Positions 50,819 through 61,095 of a DNA stretch of 64,000 bases are shown piece by piece. The stretch covers positions 2,745,501-2,809,500 of the forward strand of contig NZ_CP060092.1 of the NCBI RefSeq assembly GCF_014217335.1, given 5' to 3'. The first letter of the stretch is position 1. Every line of letters begins with the position of its first letter. The notes beneath the pieces were generated by a model, which had not been told where the DNA came from, did no database searches, and saw only the letters and a program-made list of their open reading frames with translations. A program made the translations under genes and the position numbers. The DNA is from Teredinibacter purpureus (lineage in GTDB: Bacteria > Pseudomonadota > Gammaproteobacteria > Pseudomonadales > Cellvibrionaceae).

Positions 50819-51112
50819 ATGGCAGTTATTACCAGTATTTTTAGGTCTAAAAAGAAAGAAGGCATGTATTTGTACGTGCGCAAAGGGTTTGATTTGCTGA
50901 CGTTACCGGAGGCTTTGTTAAAGCAGTTTGGGCAGCCAGAACTGGCGATGACGTTATTGCTAACACCTGAGAAAAAGCTGGCCAGAGTCGATGTTCAAAA
51001 AGTTATCGAGGGTATCGAAACGCAAGACTTCTTTTTGCAGATGCCGCCTAGCAGTGTAACGTCGGAAGAATATATGCAAAAAATACCCAATTCGAAACTG
51101 GGGCAACGTTAG
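50819..51112 (+). CDS. ycgL: YcgL-family protein
   Basis: 97 aa, YcgL domain: [53 protein letters not shown]. Small conserved cytosolic protein of unclear function, in its usual place after rnd. The stop overlaps the ycgN start (TAGTG). Confidence 0.9.
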   Translation: MAVITSIFRSKKKEGMYLYVRKGFDLLTLPEALLKQFGQPELAMTLLLTPEKKLARVDVQKVIEGIETQDFFLQMPPSSVTSEEYMQKIPNSKLGQR

Positions 51113-51558
51113 TGCCCATGGCTGTATCGAGGTTCTGGCAAGATAAAAGCCTTGAGCAGATGTCTCGCGAAGAATGGGAATCACTTTGTGACGGGTGTGG
51201 GCGGTGCTGTTTACATAAGCTCGAGGATGAAGACACGGATGAGCTGTACTTTACACGCGTTGCGTGTCGAAATTTAAATGAGTCTACTTGTCGCTGTATC
51301 GATTACCCTAATCGAAAAACGCTAGTACCGGAATGTTTAGTGTTAACACCGGAAGAGCCAGCTGTTTTTGACTGGCTGCCCGACACTTGTGCTTATCGCT
51401 TGTTGTCTCAGGGTAATCCCTTACCAAGTTGGCATCCACTTATTAGTGGTACAACAGAAAGTGTAGTGCTTGCAGGTATATCCGTGAAGGGTAAAGTTGT
51501 ATCAGAAAACTCGGTGCACCCCGATGATATGGAAGATCATGTCATCCATTGGGTGTAG
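51112..51558 (+). CDS. ycgN: YcgN/UPF0260 cysteine-cluster protein
   Basis: 148 aa with a conserved cysteine cluster: [39 protein letters not shown] and VPECLVL, expected to bind a metal or Fe-S centre. GTG start at 51112 overlapping the ycgL stop; an in-frame ATG two codons later is an alternative. Coupled with ycgL. Confidence 0.9.
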   Translation: MPMAVSRFWQDKSLEQMSREEWESLCDGCGRCCLHKLEDEDTDELYFTRVACRNLNESTCRCIDYPNRKTLVPECLVLTPEEPAVFDWLPDTCAYRLLSQGNPLPSWHPLISGTTESVVLAGISVKGKVVSENSVHPDDMEDHVIHWV

Positions 51559-51666
51559 TGGGAAAGGCACATAAGGTCGTGAAAATGGTTTTTTCTACGC
51601 ACTCACGAAACTTAATGTGCGCAAGCATAACTAAACGTTCAATGAAAAGAGTTCAATGAGGTTGGC

Positions 51667-51885
51667 ATGACAGAGGTAATAGACGATTTACAGTCACGTA
51701 TTGCGTACCAAGAAGATACTATTAATACGTTAAATCAGCAGGTTATAACATTGGACAAAGAGGTTCACGACCTCCAAAAACAATTACATCTGCTTTATAA
51801 AAAAGTTGATGATGTCGTTTATCAGCTAGAGCAAGGTCAAACGACGGTTGCGGCGCTGCATGATGAGCGCCCACCACACTATTGA
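51667..51885 (+). CDS. slyX: SlyX-family coiled-coil protein
   Basis: 72 aa, almost entirely coiled coil (IDDLQSRIAYQEDTINTLNQQV, LQKQLHLLYKKV) with the typical SlyX end ERPPHY. Function not established. ATG at 51667 with GAGG upstream. Confidence 0.88.
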   Translation: MTEVIDDLQSRIAYQEDTINTLNQQVITLDKEVHDLQKQLHLLYKKVDDVVYQLEQGQTTVAALHDERPPHY

Positions 51886-51979
51886 GGGTCGCTACGTTTG
51901 CGGCTGGATCTTTCGGGCGCTGCAGAATTTTGCACTTTAACGTAACATTGACGGGACAACGTACTAGGACAATCGCCTT

Positions 51980-52336
51980 ATGATGACTGAAACCGAATAT
52001 CTTTATGCTTGGCTATATTATTTGTTGGGCGCAGGGTTATTAATCAGTTGTTGGTGGTATGCCACGCGTCGCATTCCTTGGCCAGAGGTTCGACATTTAT
52101 CGCGGTTGGTCGTTGGTGTCGCAATCGTTGTACCGTGGTATACCAATACCCAGCAAGATTACTTGTCTCCGGCATTATTAATTTCCTTGCTAGAGCTCTT
52201 TTTTGAAGGTGCTTCCGCATTTTGGCGCGCAGGAGCTCCTATGCTTGCGGCGGTAGCCGTAGCGGTAGCTTTTTCCACTTTATTTTTTGTTGTCCGTTGG
52301 TACTTACACCAGCGAAAAATGGCGCCCACCCGTTAA
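51980..52336 (+). CDS. small membrane protein, 118 aa
   Basis: Three hydrophobic segments (WLYYLLGAGLLISCWWYA, LVVGVAIVVPWYT, MLAAVAVAVAFSTLFFVVRWY). No family known to me. Position between slyX and the VWA gene; the context suggests a conserved lineage gene rather than accessory DNA. ATG at 51980 (or 51983). Confidence 0.6.
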   Translation: MMTETEYLYAWLYYLLGAGLLISCWWYATRRIPWPEVRHLSRLVVGVAIVVPWYTNTQQDYLSPALLISLLELFFEGASAFWRAGAPMLAAVAVAVAFSTLFFVVRWYLHQRKMAPTR

Positions 52337-52483
52337 ATTGGTGCGGCACTGTCCACGGCAGGCGGCTGCTATATACCTGTGTTAAGCCCTCTGTAACACA
52401 GCAACTTCCGGCATATCCCCAACTTTACTGCTATAAATAACTAAAGCTTATATTCTTCGCCGTGGGGGCATGCAGATCACACT

Positions 52484-54775
52484 ATGATGATTGTAACGCG
52501 TATAACAGTGGGCTTAGTGGGCCTGTTTTTCGCAATCGTCAGCGTGGCGCAAGAGCCTGATAGCACCGCGCTTCCTTCATTGCCGCCTGATATTCGTCTT
52601 GTGATTGATGTATCCGGCAGCATGAAACGTAATGATCCGAATAATTTACGGCAGCCAGCGATAGAGCTTTTAGTCCAATTGCTTCCGGACAACAGCCGAG
52701 CGGGCGTTTGGACCTTTGGCAAATGGATTAATATGCTTGTGCCCCACAAACCTGTAACAACACAGTGGCGGGAGGCGGCACAAGATAAAGCGCAGGATAT
52801 CAATTCAGTTGGTTTATATACCAATATTGGTGAGGCGCTTGAAAAATCGGCATATGATGTAAAGTCGGCGAATAATAAATACAAAACGTCGATAATTTTA
52901 TTGACCGATGGCATGGTGGATATTGATAAATCCCCAGAGGTGAACAAGCGAGAATGGAGGCGTATTGTTGATGACGTTCTGCCAAAATTGTCGGATGCTG
53001 GCATCACTATTCATACCATCGCGTTGTCCGATAACGCCGATAGAAATTTGATGAATAAATTATCGCTAACTTCTGGCGGTATGGCAGAAGTTGCCCATAC
53101 CGCTGATGATTTGATGCGTATTTTTTTAAAAACCTTTGATGCAGCAGTGCCCTCCGAGCAAGTTCCCCTTACCGATAATCAATTTGTAATCGATTCGAGT
53201 GTTGAAGAGTTTACGGCGCTTATATTTCGTAATAAAACGGATGAGCAGACGGCGCTAATTGGCCCGGATGGCGTTATCTATTCAGACAGTGAAAAGTCAT
53301 CGGACGTTAAATGGTATAGGGACGGTAAGTACGACCTAATAACGGTTAAACGCCCCTTAGAGGGCGAGTGGGGTGTGCAGGCCGATATGGCGCCAGACAG
53401 CCGAATAACGGTGGTGAGTAATTTAAACTTACGAGTAAAGCCATTACCGCTTAATGTATTTGATGGCCAAGTTGAAGCCTTAAATTTCTTTCTACAGGAA
53501 GACGGAAAGATAATTGATCGGCCAGAATTTCTTTCTTTAATGACCATTGATGCATCTATGGAAGCTGGGAACGATGAATTCGATTTAACGCAATTTTGGG
53601 TAAAGGCGCTTTCGGACGAATCGGTTCCAAGTGATGGCCGGTATCATCAGGAATTGCCGGCATTCAATAAAGACGGTATTTATCAAGTTAGTGTTGTTGT
53701 CGATGGGAAAACCTTCATACGACAATTTAATCATCAGTTTACGGTTAGGCAAGAGTTCGGTGCAGAGGTAAAACACGTTTTTATCGACGGAAAAACTGAA
53801 TATGTATTGATTGCCAATTCATTTAATCAAAACATCGACATTCCCAATACTCAGGTAGTCGCAACAATTATTTCGCCCGAAGGTCGAAAGAAAATACGGC
53901 CCCTTACCGCAACCGATCTCGATACTTGGAAAGCAACGCTATTGCCTGATTACGAAGGCGAGTATAAAGCACAGATTAAAATAAAAGGATTATATACCGA
54001 CGGTAATGCGTTTGAATCTTCGTTGAATGAAATAAGTTTTCATTATTCATTAGATGGAGGGTTTGTTGAGGAGGAAACCCCCTTTTTTGAAGAGGAGCCT
54101 GTTGTAAGCGTCAGCGCGACACCCGTGCCGACCGCGGCTCCGACCGAGGCCATTGAACAACCAGAACCGGCCGATGGCACGGAGGCTGATAATATTGAAG
54201 CGTCGCCTAGCGAAAGTGTGCCTATGTGGATGATTTATTCAATCTTAGGCGTGGGTAATTTATTGCTATTGGGTCTTGGTATTTTCGCTTATAAAAAAAT
54301 GATGGGGAAAAATGATGATGTTCTCGATCAGTTTTCAGACGAAAATATTGAGCAAGCGCCTGCCGAAGATAAGGCTGAGGGCGATAGCGAAGATGAGGCT
54401 TTAAGTGAGGCGTCGAGTGCAGAGGATGAGGCAGAGGAAGAGCCTCCAATGGAAGATCTTGAGCCCGTGATGGATCAATTGACACCCGATGAAGACGACG
54501 ACTTAGATCCTGAGCCCGCGATGGAAGCGCTACCAGATCCAGTCGCGGAAGCACCTATAGATGAAAGCACAGAAGAGCTAGATGATTTAGATAGCATGGC
54601 TGATGAACTGCCAGAGGAAGATCAAGAGCAAGCTGAAGATGATGATATGGTCGCTGACATGTTAAAAGCGCAAGGGCTAGATTTAGCTGAAGATGAGCTA
54701 GATGAAGCCATATCAACCTTGATCGACGACCTTGATGACGACGATGACATGGACGAGGATGAACCGAAAGGTTAA
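52484..54775 (+). CDS. VWA-domain membrane protein (TIGR03503-like)
   Basis: 763 aa. Signal peptide (RITVGLVGLFFAIVSVAQ), then a von Willebrand A domain (about 35-220) with an intact MIDAS motif DVSGSMK, later TNIGEAL and LTDGMVD. Two beta-rich regions follow to about residue 560. There is a membrane segment near 585-605 (MIYSILGVGNLLLLGLGIFAY) and a very acidic cytoplasmic tail of about 150 residues (EEPPMEDLEPV, DDDDDMDEDEP). Matches the TIGR03503 family of gammaproteobacterial VWA proteins, function unproven. Confidence 0.8.
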   Translation: MMIVTRITVGLVGLFFAIVSVAQEPDSTALPSLPPDIRLVIDVSGSMKRNDPNNLRQPAIELLVQLLPDNSRAGVWTFGKWINMLVPHKPVTTQWREAAQDKAQDINSVGLYTNIGEALEKSAYDVKSANNKYKTSIILLTDGMVDIDKSPEVNKREWRRIVDDVLPKLSDAGITIHTIALSDNADRNLMNKLSLTSGGMAEVAHTADDLMRIFLKTFDAAVPSEQVPLTDNQFVIDSSVEEFTALIFRNKTDEQTALIGPDGVIYSDSEKSSDVKWYRDGKYDLITVKRPLEGEWGVQADMAPDSRITVVSNLNLRVKPLPLNVFDGQVEALNFFLQEDGKIIDRPEFLSLMTIDASMEAGNDEFDLTQFWVKALSDESVPSDGRYHQELPAFNKDGIYQVSVVVDGKTFIRQFNHQFTVRQEFGAEVKHVFIDGKTEYVLIANSFNQNIDIPNTQVVATIISPEGRKKIRPLTATDLDTWKATLLPDYEGEYKAQIKIKGLYTDGNAFESSLNEISFHYSLDGGFVEEETPFFEEEPVVSVSATPVPTAAPTEAIEQPEPADGTEADNIEASPSESVPMWMIYSILGVGNLLLLGLGIFAYKKMMGKNDDVLDQFSDENIEQAPAEDKAEGDSEDEALSEASSAEDEAEEEPPMEDLEPVMDQLTPDEDDDLDPEPAMEALPDPVAEAPIDESTEELDDLDSMADELPEEDQEQAEDDDMVADMLKAQGLDLAEDELDEAISTLIDDLDDDDDMDEDEPKG

Positions 54776-54905
54776 CGCATTCGACGCGTACACATACCGA
54801 GTACTATTCTTGTTTCTGGGTATGCTGCGCGGTAAAAATAGGCAATAGCACACTATTCTTAACGCGAATGCAGAGGTGTTTGTGTATTCGAAGCTCCTAC
54901 GTCTT

Positions 54906-56054
54906 TTAAAAATTCATAATAGCGTCGAAGGCTTTTTTGGGTTGATGTTGCGTGTCGAACAATAGCGGGAAATCGGCTCGGCCAGAATCAAATTCAGACA
55001 GCCACGTATTATCATCAGCAATTCCCCAAAGGGTAACACTGGCAATAATATCACTGTTACGACGAAACATTTCAAAGAACGCCGCATAACGCTCCGCTTG
55101 TTTAAGTTTTAAACTCTCAGGAATACTTGCTTCGGTATAGTAGTCCTTTTCTGTATACGGAAAACCTCCAATATAAAGCGATACATCCATTTCTGTGATG
55201 TGAACCTCAAGCCCGAGCGATGCATATAATTGAATGGCTTTTTCTAGGTTTTTAACGCTTTGTTGTGATGACTGATGGTTTGGATCGTTAGATGGAATCG
55301 TGTTGATATGAGCTTGTAAACCTACGCCGTGTACAGGCACATCTTGGTTCAGTAATGTTTGCAGTAAATTAAAAATGGCCTGTTGGCGAGCCGGAATGTA
55401 ATTGTAGTAATCGTTGTAAAAAAGTTTAGCTTTTGGGTCTGCTGCGTGAGCGGTATGGAATGCCTCAGCAATATACTCCTCTCCGGCAATGCCGTACCAC
55501 GCGCTCTTCTGGTCGTCGGCTTCTTCGGTGTGCGTGCGCATGGTACCGTCATCCATTATAGCTTCGTTAACAACATCCCAGGCCTCAATACGGCCTTTAA
55601 AGTGGCTAACCACTGTCGTAATATGCGCACGCATTTTACTGAGCAATTCGTCTTTGCTTACCGGCTTACCATCGCTATTGTTAAACAGCCAATCTGGGGT
55701 TTGACGATGCCATACGAGTGCGTGTCCACGCGTGGACAAACCATTCTCCCGCGCGAAGTTAATCATGTTGTCAGCCGTTTCAAAGGTGAATTCACCTTCA
55801 ATGTTTTGCAGTTGTTCAAACTTCATTGCATTTTCGGTGGTCATACTACTGAAATGATTTTTTAACAGGGGTGAATGAGTTATGTAAGACTCAAGATCGG
55901 CCGTGGCCCCTACAAGAAAAAAATCGGCGTAGCGCTCTTTTAAGGTCATAAGCGCGTTAGGGCTTTCTGCCGCATTGGGTGCGGATGCGTTGCAGCCTGT
56001 TAGTATGACTGGGAATAGCAAACACAGTGAGAGCAATGGCCTTAGCGAGGGCAT
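54906..56054 (-). CDS. lipoprotein GH10 endo-beta-1,4-xylanase
   Basis: 382 aa. Lipobox VILTGC (Cys21) anchors the enzyme to the cell surface or periplasm. GH10 barrel from about 35: TTENAMKFEQLQ, GHALVWHRQTPDW, acid/base Glu164 in WDVVNEAIMDDG, LQAHI, nucleophile Glu288 in VHITEMDVS, and TLWGIADDNTWL. No binding module. It hydrolyses xylan or xylo-oligosaccharides. Complements the secreted mannanase for plant-wall use. Confidence 0.92.
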   Translation of the reverse strand: MPSLRPLLSLCLLFPVILTGCNASAPNAAESPNALMTLKERYADFFLVGATADLESYITHSPLLKNHFSSMTTENAMKFEQLQNIEGEFTFETADNMINFARENGLSTRGHALVWHRQTPDWLFNNSDGKPVSKDELLSKMRAHITTVVSHFKGRIEAWDVVNEAIMDDGTMRTHTEEADDQKSAWYGIAGEEYIAEAFHTAHAADPKAKLFYNDYYNYIPARQQAIFNLLQTLLNQDVPVHGVGLQAHINTIPSNDPNHQSSQQSVKNLEKAIQLYASLGLEVHITEMDVSLYIGGFPYTEKDYYTEASIPESLKLKQAERYAAFFEMFRRNSDIIASVTLWGIADDNTWLSEFDSGRADFPLLFDTQHQPKKAFDAIMNF

Positions 56055-56399
56055 GATGAAGTCTTCCTTATATTATTGTCATTACGACTTTAACATGAAG
56101 TTGTATCGAGGAAAATGAGGTAATCGGCGCTTGTCGGTCATGCTGCTCCCGTTGGATAACACGGTCGCAAGTAAGCAGAATGGCGGAGGCCTTTACTATT
56201 GGCTTTAAAACGGCCTATTGATAGGGGTTAGGCTTGACGGTTATTTTACAATAACGTTAGGCTTACGTTATCGAATTCCCCATAGATTTGATTGATGTCA
56301 GCAAGCTTTTTTAAAGGGTCGCTACACTAGTGTGGTGCTAAAGCGGTAGCCTGCTAACGGTAGGTTTTTAGAGGATATTCCCACATTGTGTAGAGTCAA
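56055..56399. other. divergent intergenic region between xylanase and men operon
   Basis: 345 bp. It holds overlapping palindromes at 56240-56271 (see separate entry) and TTGACG at 56234-56239, a possible -35 element for the men operon with no good -10. No gene. Confidence 0.5.
56240..56271. promoter_or_regulatory. operator-like palindromes upstream of the men operon
   Basis: GTTATT-TTAC-AATAAC overlaps ATAACGT-TAGGCTT-ACGTTAT (7-bp perfect arms, 56251-56271). They sit just after TTGACG and about 130 bases before menF. A regulator binding site is plausible; its identity is unknown. Confidence 0.4.
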
Positions 56400-57827
56400 A
56401 TGACAATATTTGAGCGTCCAGACCAGCCTCCATTCCCTTCTCTAGTCGCAGCCCTTGAGTCGTTACAAAAGCGTCTTGAGCTATGTCGTTTCACTCGCCA
56501 GCAACTTATGCGGATTGAAATGCCTATGCACCCTATTAACGTGCTGGATTGGCTTGCTTCAATTAAGACTAGTGCGCGTTGCTATTATTCCAATCGTGAG
56601 AACACAACGACCGTTGCCGGCCTTGGCGTGGCGGCGGAACTAGTGGCCGTTAAACCCAGTGATATCTCAGCGGTATTTACCCAGGCGGCGCAATGGGTTG
56701 CCGGCAGTGGAGCGTGTTGGGTGGGGGGGTGTGCCTTTAATGGTCGTCCTGGCGCGCATCAATGGCAAGGTTTTCCGGGTGCCCGTTTTGTACTGCCATT
56801 AATCGAGGTTAGAGAGCAGCACGGGCTATTTCGTTTAGCGTTTAATCTTCGCGCAGCGACCTTCGGTGAATGGCAACAACAATTGATGGCCATTCATAGT
56901 ATCGTTCGGGCGCTGCGTGGCGTGACAGAGTCGTCATCGCCCGTAGGCCTAGTAGAGGCTCGCAGCGACAGTGTTGATCGTGAACTATGGCGTGAACAGG
57001 TAAAAGAAAGCTTAGGGCGTATCCGTAAAAACGAGTTAAAAAAGGTGGTGCTGGCTCGCGAAGTTATGTTGAAATTGTCGGCGCCGGCCAACCCTTTTAT
57101 CGCACTTCAGGCCTTGGAGCGCAATAATCCCAATACCTATACTTTTGCTATTGAGTCGGCTGGGAAGATATTTTTTGGTTGCAGCCCTGAGCGTTTATTT
57201 CGTAGAGAAGACAACAACGTGCTAACAGAAGCCTTGGCAGGAACGGTCAAAAGAGGGCGTTCTATTGTTGAAGATAAGGCTTTAGAAAATACGCTATTAC
57301 ACGATTCAAAGCTGATTCATGAACATCATTTGGTGTCGCAGGCGATTAATGAAAGTTTACATGCCGTGATTGAGGGCGGTGTCACTCTCGGTGATGTTGA
57401 AGTTGTAAAGCTTGGATGTGTACAGCACCGTTATCAAAAGCTTACGGCGAGTGTTCATGCCGCGAGTGATAATGGTGTGTTGTATGAAAAACTTCACCCT
57501 ACGCCCGCTATTTGTGGTTACCCACGCGAAGCGGCCAAACATGTTATTAACGAAATCGAGCAGCTTAGTCGTGGCTGGTACAGCGGTAATGTTGGTATTA
57601 TCGAAGAAAAAAGTTGTGAGCTAAGCGTCGCTATTCGCTCGGCTTTGTGGGATAAAAAACGCCTCTGGTTATACTCTGGCGTCGGTATTGTCGATGGCTC
57701 GAACGCGTTAGATGAATGGAATGAATTGGAAAGTAAAATCGAATCTATGCTGATGGCTCTTGGTTATACGGTAGCGCCCGCGAGTATGATGCAGAGCGAC
57801 ACGGTGGCCTTGCATTACAATGCGTGA
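56400..57827 (+). CDS. menF: isochorismate synthase MenF
   Basis: 475 aa, chorismate-binding enzyme making isochorismate. C-terminal catalytic core with ELKKVVLAREVML, FAIESAGKIFFGCSPERLFRR, LAGTVKRG, HPTPAICGYPREAA and GIIEEKSCELSVAIRSA. Length fits MenF/EntC-type synthases; the men context argues for menaquinone rather than siderophore use. First gene of a tight operon; overlaps menD by 8 bases. Start ATG at 56400 lacks a strong ribosome site. Confidence 0.9.
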   Translation: MTIFERPDQPPFPSLVAALESLQKRLELCRFTRQQLMRIEMPMHPINVLDWLASIKTSARCYYSNRENTTTVAGLGVAAELVAVKPSDISAVFTQAAQWVAGSGACWVGGCAFNGRPGAHQWQGFPGARFVLPLIEVREQHGLFRLAFNLRAATFGEWQQQLMAIHSIVRALRGVTESSSPVGLVEARSDSVDRELWREQVKESLGRIRKNELKKVVLAREVMLKLSAPANPFIALQALERNNPNTYTFAIESAGKIFFGCSPERLFRREDNNVLTEALAGTVKRGRSIVEDKALENTLLHDSKLIHEHHLVSQAINESLHAVIEGGVTLGDVEVVKLGCVQHRYQKLTASVHAASDNGVLYEKLHPTPAICGYPREAAKHVINEIEQLSRGWYSGNVGIIEEKSCELSVAIRSALWDKKRLWLYSGVGIVDGSNALDEWNELESKIESMLMALGYTVAPASMMQSDTVALHYNA

Positions 57828-59493
57828 AAATGGACTGTGGGCGGCAACTTTGTTACGAGGTTGTTATGAGTGGGGCGTGCGACATATTTGTATTGCCCCA
57901 GGTAGTCGAAGCGCGCCCCTCGCTATTGCCGCGTATTACGCACAAAAAGCCTTGCCGGGCATTACATTGCATACGCATTTCGACGAGCGAGGCTTGGGTT
58001 TTTTTGCGCTTAATCTTGCGCGAGTCACGGAATCTCCTACGATTATCATCACAACTTCAGGTACCGCTGTTGCTAACGTGCATCCCGCAATTATTGAAGC
58101 GTATGAAACGGCTACACCGCTATGGGTGTTGTCGGCAGATCGCACCGACGATTTACTGAACTGTGGTGCCAATCAGGCCATTCAACAGAAAAACGTATTT
58201 GGCCTCAATGTTTTAAGCGCCGCAAACTTTACCGTGGATAGCCCCATAGAAACGTTATTGGGCGAAGTGGCAACAACCGCGGGCCCAATCCACCTCAATT
58301 GTCAGTTTGCCGAACCACTATATTTAACACGCGAAGCGGGCTTCTTATCGGTATTGCGTGAGACAGATTTCAGTTCTAAACGCTGTAATAACTTTTCTGA
58401 AAAAGTTGAAAATCCGCTGTTGAGCCGGCGTCTCGACAACATCGCTGCGGGCAACACGATCGTAGTATTAGGCGCGTTAACGCCGAGCCAAGCGCTGGCC
58501 TTAACGCCGTGGCTTCAATTGCTCCAATGCCCGATTGTAGCGGATGTGGCAAGCCAGTATCGGTTTTCGGGTAGTGCTCAACTGGTTGAATATGCCGATG
58601 TGTTGTTGCACTCTCCCGATAATCTTGCACTCTTACAGGCCGATTGTGTGGTGCAGTTTGGCGGGCGTATTGTGAGCAAACGCCTTAATCGTTGGTTAGC
58701 GCAGCGCGAAGGTGAATATTGGTTATTTGCAGAACACGCTAAAAATCTAGACCCTACCCACAAAGCTATGCAATACCCTATTAAATTCTGCGAGATAGAC
58801 CATTATGTGGCCCCGTCGACACTGGTGCATTCCGGTACGGCTGGGTTGCTGCAGGCAAGTCGTCGGGTGCGTGATGCTGTTCCTGCGTTATTGGCCAACC
58901 AATGGAGTGAGGCGGGTGTGTGCTGGGCGCTATTGAGCAACGAGTTGGACAACGCGGCTATATTTGCAGGCAATAGCCTCAGCATCCGCATGCTCGATAC
59001 TTATTGCGCGGCTAATCACAAGAATTCACCGATACACACTAACCGAGGGGCGAGCGGCATTGATGGCCTTGTGGCCAGTGCGGTTGCTTTGGGTTGGTCT
59101 AAAATGGCCATTAAGCAAATTATTTTAATCGTTGGCGATACGGCTCTTTTACATGATTTAAATAGCCTGGCGCTCGCCGAAAAAAGTGCTTTACCTTTAA
59201 AAATTATCGTACTTAATAATAACGGTGGTCGGATATTCGGTTTATTACCCGCCGTTCATGAAGCGGCTTATACCGAACTTTTTGTGATGCCCACTGAGAA
59301 AACGTTCGATGGCGCTTGCCTTCAATTCGGAATGGCTTATCAACAAGCCAATGACATGCCATCGTTTAAAACGGCACTAACGACATTGCTAAATGGCACA
59401 GCATCTATGATGTTAGAGTGTGTGTTCGAGAGCGATACGGTTACAACCGATTATTTACACGCTAACCTGAACGCGCTGAATGTAGGCTTATGA
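57820..59493 (+). CDS. menD: SEPHCHC synthase MenD
   Basis: 557-aa thiamine-diphosphate enzyme joining isochorismate with 2-oxoglutarate. N-terminal HICIAPGSRSAPLAIAA, HFDERGLGFFALNLAR with the catalytic Glu, TTSGTAVANVHPAIIEA, LSADRTDDL, and C-terminal GASGIDGLVASAVAL, VGDTALLHDLNSL, LNNNGGRIF (ThDP-Mg site). Overlaps menH by 4 bases. Confidence 0.93.
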   Translation: MRENGLWAATLLRGCYEWGVRHICIAPGSRSAPLAIAAYYAQKALPGITLHTHFDERGLGFFALNLARVTESPTIIITTSGTAVANVHPAIIEAYETATPLWVLSADRTDDLLNCGANQAIQQKNVFGLNVLSAANFTVDSPIETLLGEVATTAGPIHLNCQFAEPLYLTREAGFLSVLRETDFSSKRCNNFSEKVENPLLSRRLDNIAAGNTIVVLGALTPSQALALTPWLQLLQCPIVADVASQYRFSGSAQLVEYADVLLHSPDNLALLQADCVVQFGGRIVSKRLNRWLAQREGEYWLFAEHAKNLDPTHKAMQYPIKFCEIDHYVAPSTLVHSGTAGLLQASRRVRDAVPALLANQWSEAGVCWALLSNELDNAAIFAGNSLSIRMLDTYCAANHKNSPIHTNRGASGIDGLVASAVALGWSKMAIKQIILIVGDTALLHDLNSLALAEKSALPLKIIVLNNNGGRIFGLLPAVHEAAYTELFVMPTEKTFDGACLQFGMAYQQANDMPSFKTALTTLLNGTASMMLECVFESDTVTTDYLHANLNALNVGL

Positions 59494-60224
59494 CCGCCCC
59501 CAAAACGCTCGTTTTCTTGCCTGGGTTTCTAGGCGCTAAAACCGATTTTGACACGGTTATCGCGCACTTGCCTAGCAATGTGAGCACGGTGGTGTTAACG
59601 CTTCCCGATAGCGTGAAACAATCTGTAACGTTCGACGCGTGTGTTGTTGATTGGTTTAAAAGTACGCAAGGCCAGCTGCCAACGGCCTTCTATCTCTATG
59701 GTTATTCATTAGGTGGGCGATTTGCGATGGCCATTGCGCAGTATCTTAGCCGGCAATCGCCCGATGCATTGCGTGGTTTAATGATAGAAAGCGCGCACCC
59801 AGGCTTGAGCCTCCAGCATGAAAAAACGCAGCGTTTAGCGTCTGACAAAAAATGGGCGAATGCCTTTAAAAACGAACCCTTGGGTGAGGTTTTATTGTCA
59901 TGGTATCGCCAGCCAGTATTTTCCAGTTTAACGGCCTCGACCATTGCACAGTTTATACAGAAAAAAAGTCACCTTAATGGTCTTAAAATGGCTGAGCAAC
60001 TCTTGAATTTTAGTTTGGCAAATCAACCCAATTACTCGAGTTTTCTTCGTTCGTTAACATGCCCTTTAGCGTACCTTTCGGGCGAATACGACCGTAAATT
60101 TACACACGTTGGCCGCAGTTTAGGGGTTGGTACTCATCGAATAATTAAGGGCGCGGGTCACAATATTCATTATTCACACGCGAAGAGCGTAGCGAAACAA
60201 TTAACGTTAATGTTTAAACAGTAG
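59490..60224 (+). CDS. menH: SHCHC synthase MenH (alpha/beta hydrolase)
   Basis: 244 aa, alpha/beta-hydrolase fold. [13 protein letters not shown], nucleophile elbow [13 protein letters not shown] (Ser), [16 protein letters not shown] (Asp) and GAGHNIHY (His). It eliminates pyruvate from SEPHCHC to give SHCHC. The ATGA overlap with menD shows translational coupling. Confidence 0.88.
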   Translation: MTAPKTLVFLPGFLGAKTDFDTVIAHLPSNVSTVVLTLPDSVKQSVTFDACVVDWFKSTQGQLPTAFYLYGYSLGGRFAMAIAQYLSRQSPDALRGLMIESAHPGLSLQHEKTQRLASDKKWANAFKNEPLGEVLLSWYRQPVFSSLTASTIAQFIQKKSHLNGLKMAEQLLNFSLANQPNYSSFLRSLTCPLAYLSGEYDRKFTHVGRSLGVGTHRIIKGAGHNIHYSHAKSVAKQLTLMFKQ

Positions 60225-60234
60225 AGCGAAGACT

Positions 60235-61086
60235 ATGACGAATCCAGCAGCAAGTTCCGTAACACCCGCACTGCAGTGGTGTGAAGCTGATGCGCGTTTT
60301 ACCGATATTCTTTATCAGAAAGCCGAAGGCATTGCTAAAATCACTATTAATCGGCCAGACGTGCGTAATGCCTTTCGCCCTCAAACAATTGTGGAAATAC
60401 GCACGGCCTTATCGGATGCCCGATATGACGAAACTATTGGCGTTATTGTGTTAACGGGGCAGGGCGATATGGCTTTTTGTTCTGGTGGCGACCAGCGAGT
60501 GCGTGGCGATTCGGGTTATCAAGATGATACGGGTACGCACCATTTAAATGTTCTCGACTTACAAAAGGAAATTCGTTCAGTACCTAAGCCTGTTATTGCA
60601 ATGGTTGCGGGTTTTTCGATCGGCGGCGGGCACGTGCTGCATTTAGTTTGTGATATTACCATTGCAGCAGAGAATGCCCGATTCGGCCAAACTGGCCCGA
60701 AGGTAGGCTCTTTCGATGGCGGTTTTGGTGCAAGTTATATGGCGAGTTTAATTGGCCCCAAAAAAGCAAAAGAAATCTGGTTTATGTGCCGTCAATACGG
60801 GGCTAAAGAAGCGCTGGAAATGGGTTTGGTAAATACAGTTGTTCCACTAGAACAGCTGGAAATTGAGACGGTGCAGTGGGCAAAAGAAATGTTGCAGCAA
60901 TCGCCTATTTCAATAAGAGTCTTAAAGTCTGCGTTTAATGCAGGCTTCGATGGTCAAGCAGGCATACAAGAGCTGGCAGGAAACGCGACCATGCTTTTTT
61001 ATATGACGGAAGAAGGTCAGGAAGGGCGCAATGCTTATTTAGAAAAACGTCCACCCGATTTTTCTAAATTTAAAAGGCAACCATAG
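60235..61086 (+). CDS. menB: 1,4-dihydroxy-2-naphthoyl-CoA synthase MenB
   Basis: 283-aa crotonase-fold enzyme cyclising o-succinylbenzoyl-CoA. Motifs [73 protein letters not shown] and C-terminal [12 protein letters not shown] are diagnostic of MenB. Starts 10 bases after menH with GAGCGAAG upstream. Confidence 0.95.
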   Translation: MTNPAASSVTPALQWCEADARFTDILYQKAEGIAKITINRPDVRNAFRPQTIVEIRTALSDARYDETIGVIVLTGQGDMAFCSGGDQRVRGDSGYQDDTGTHHLNVLDLQKEIRSVPKPVIAMVAGFSIGGGHVLHLVCDITIAAENARFGQTGPKVGSFDGGFGASYMASLIGPKKAKEIWFMCRQYGAKEALEMGLVNTVVPLEQLEIETVQWAKEMLQQSPISIRVLKSAFNAGFDGQAGIQELAGNATMLFYMTEEGQEGRNAYLEKRPPDFSKFKRQP

Positions 61087-61095
61087 GAAACGTTT

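Noticed and set aside
54222-54554. 110-aa reverse frame
   Set aside because: Antisense of the acidic tail of the VWA protein; codon bias artefact.
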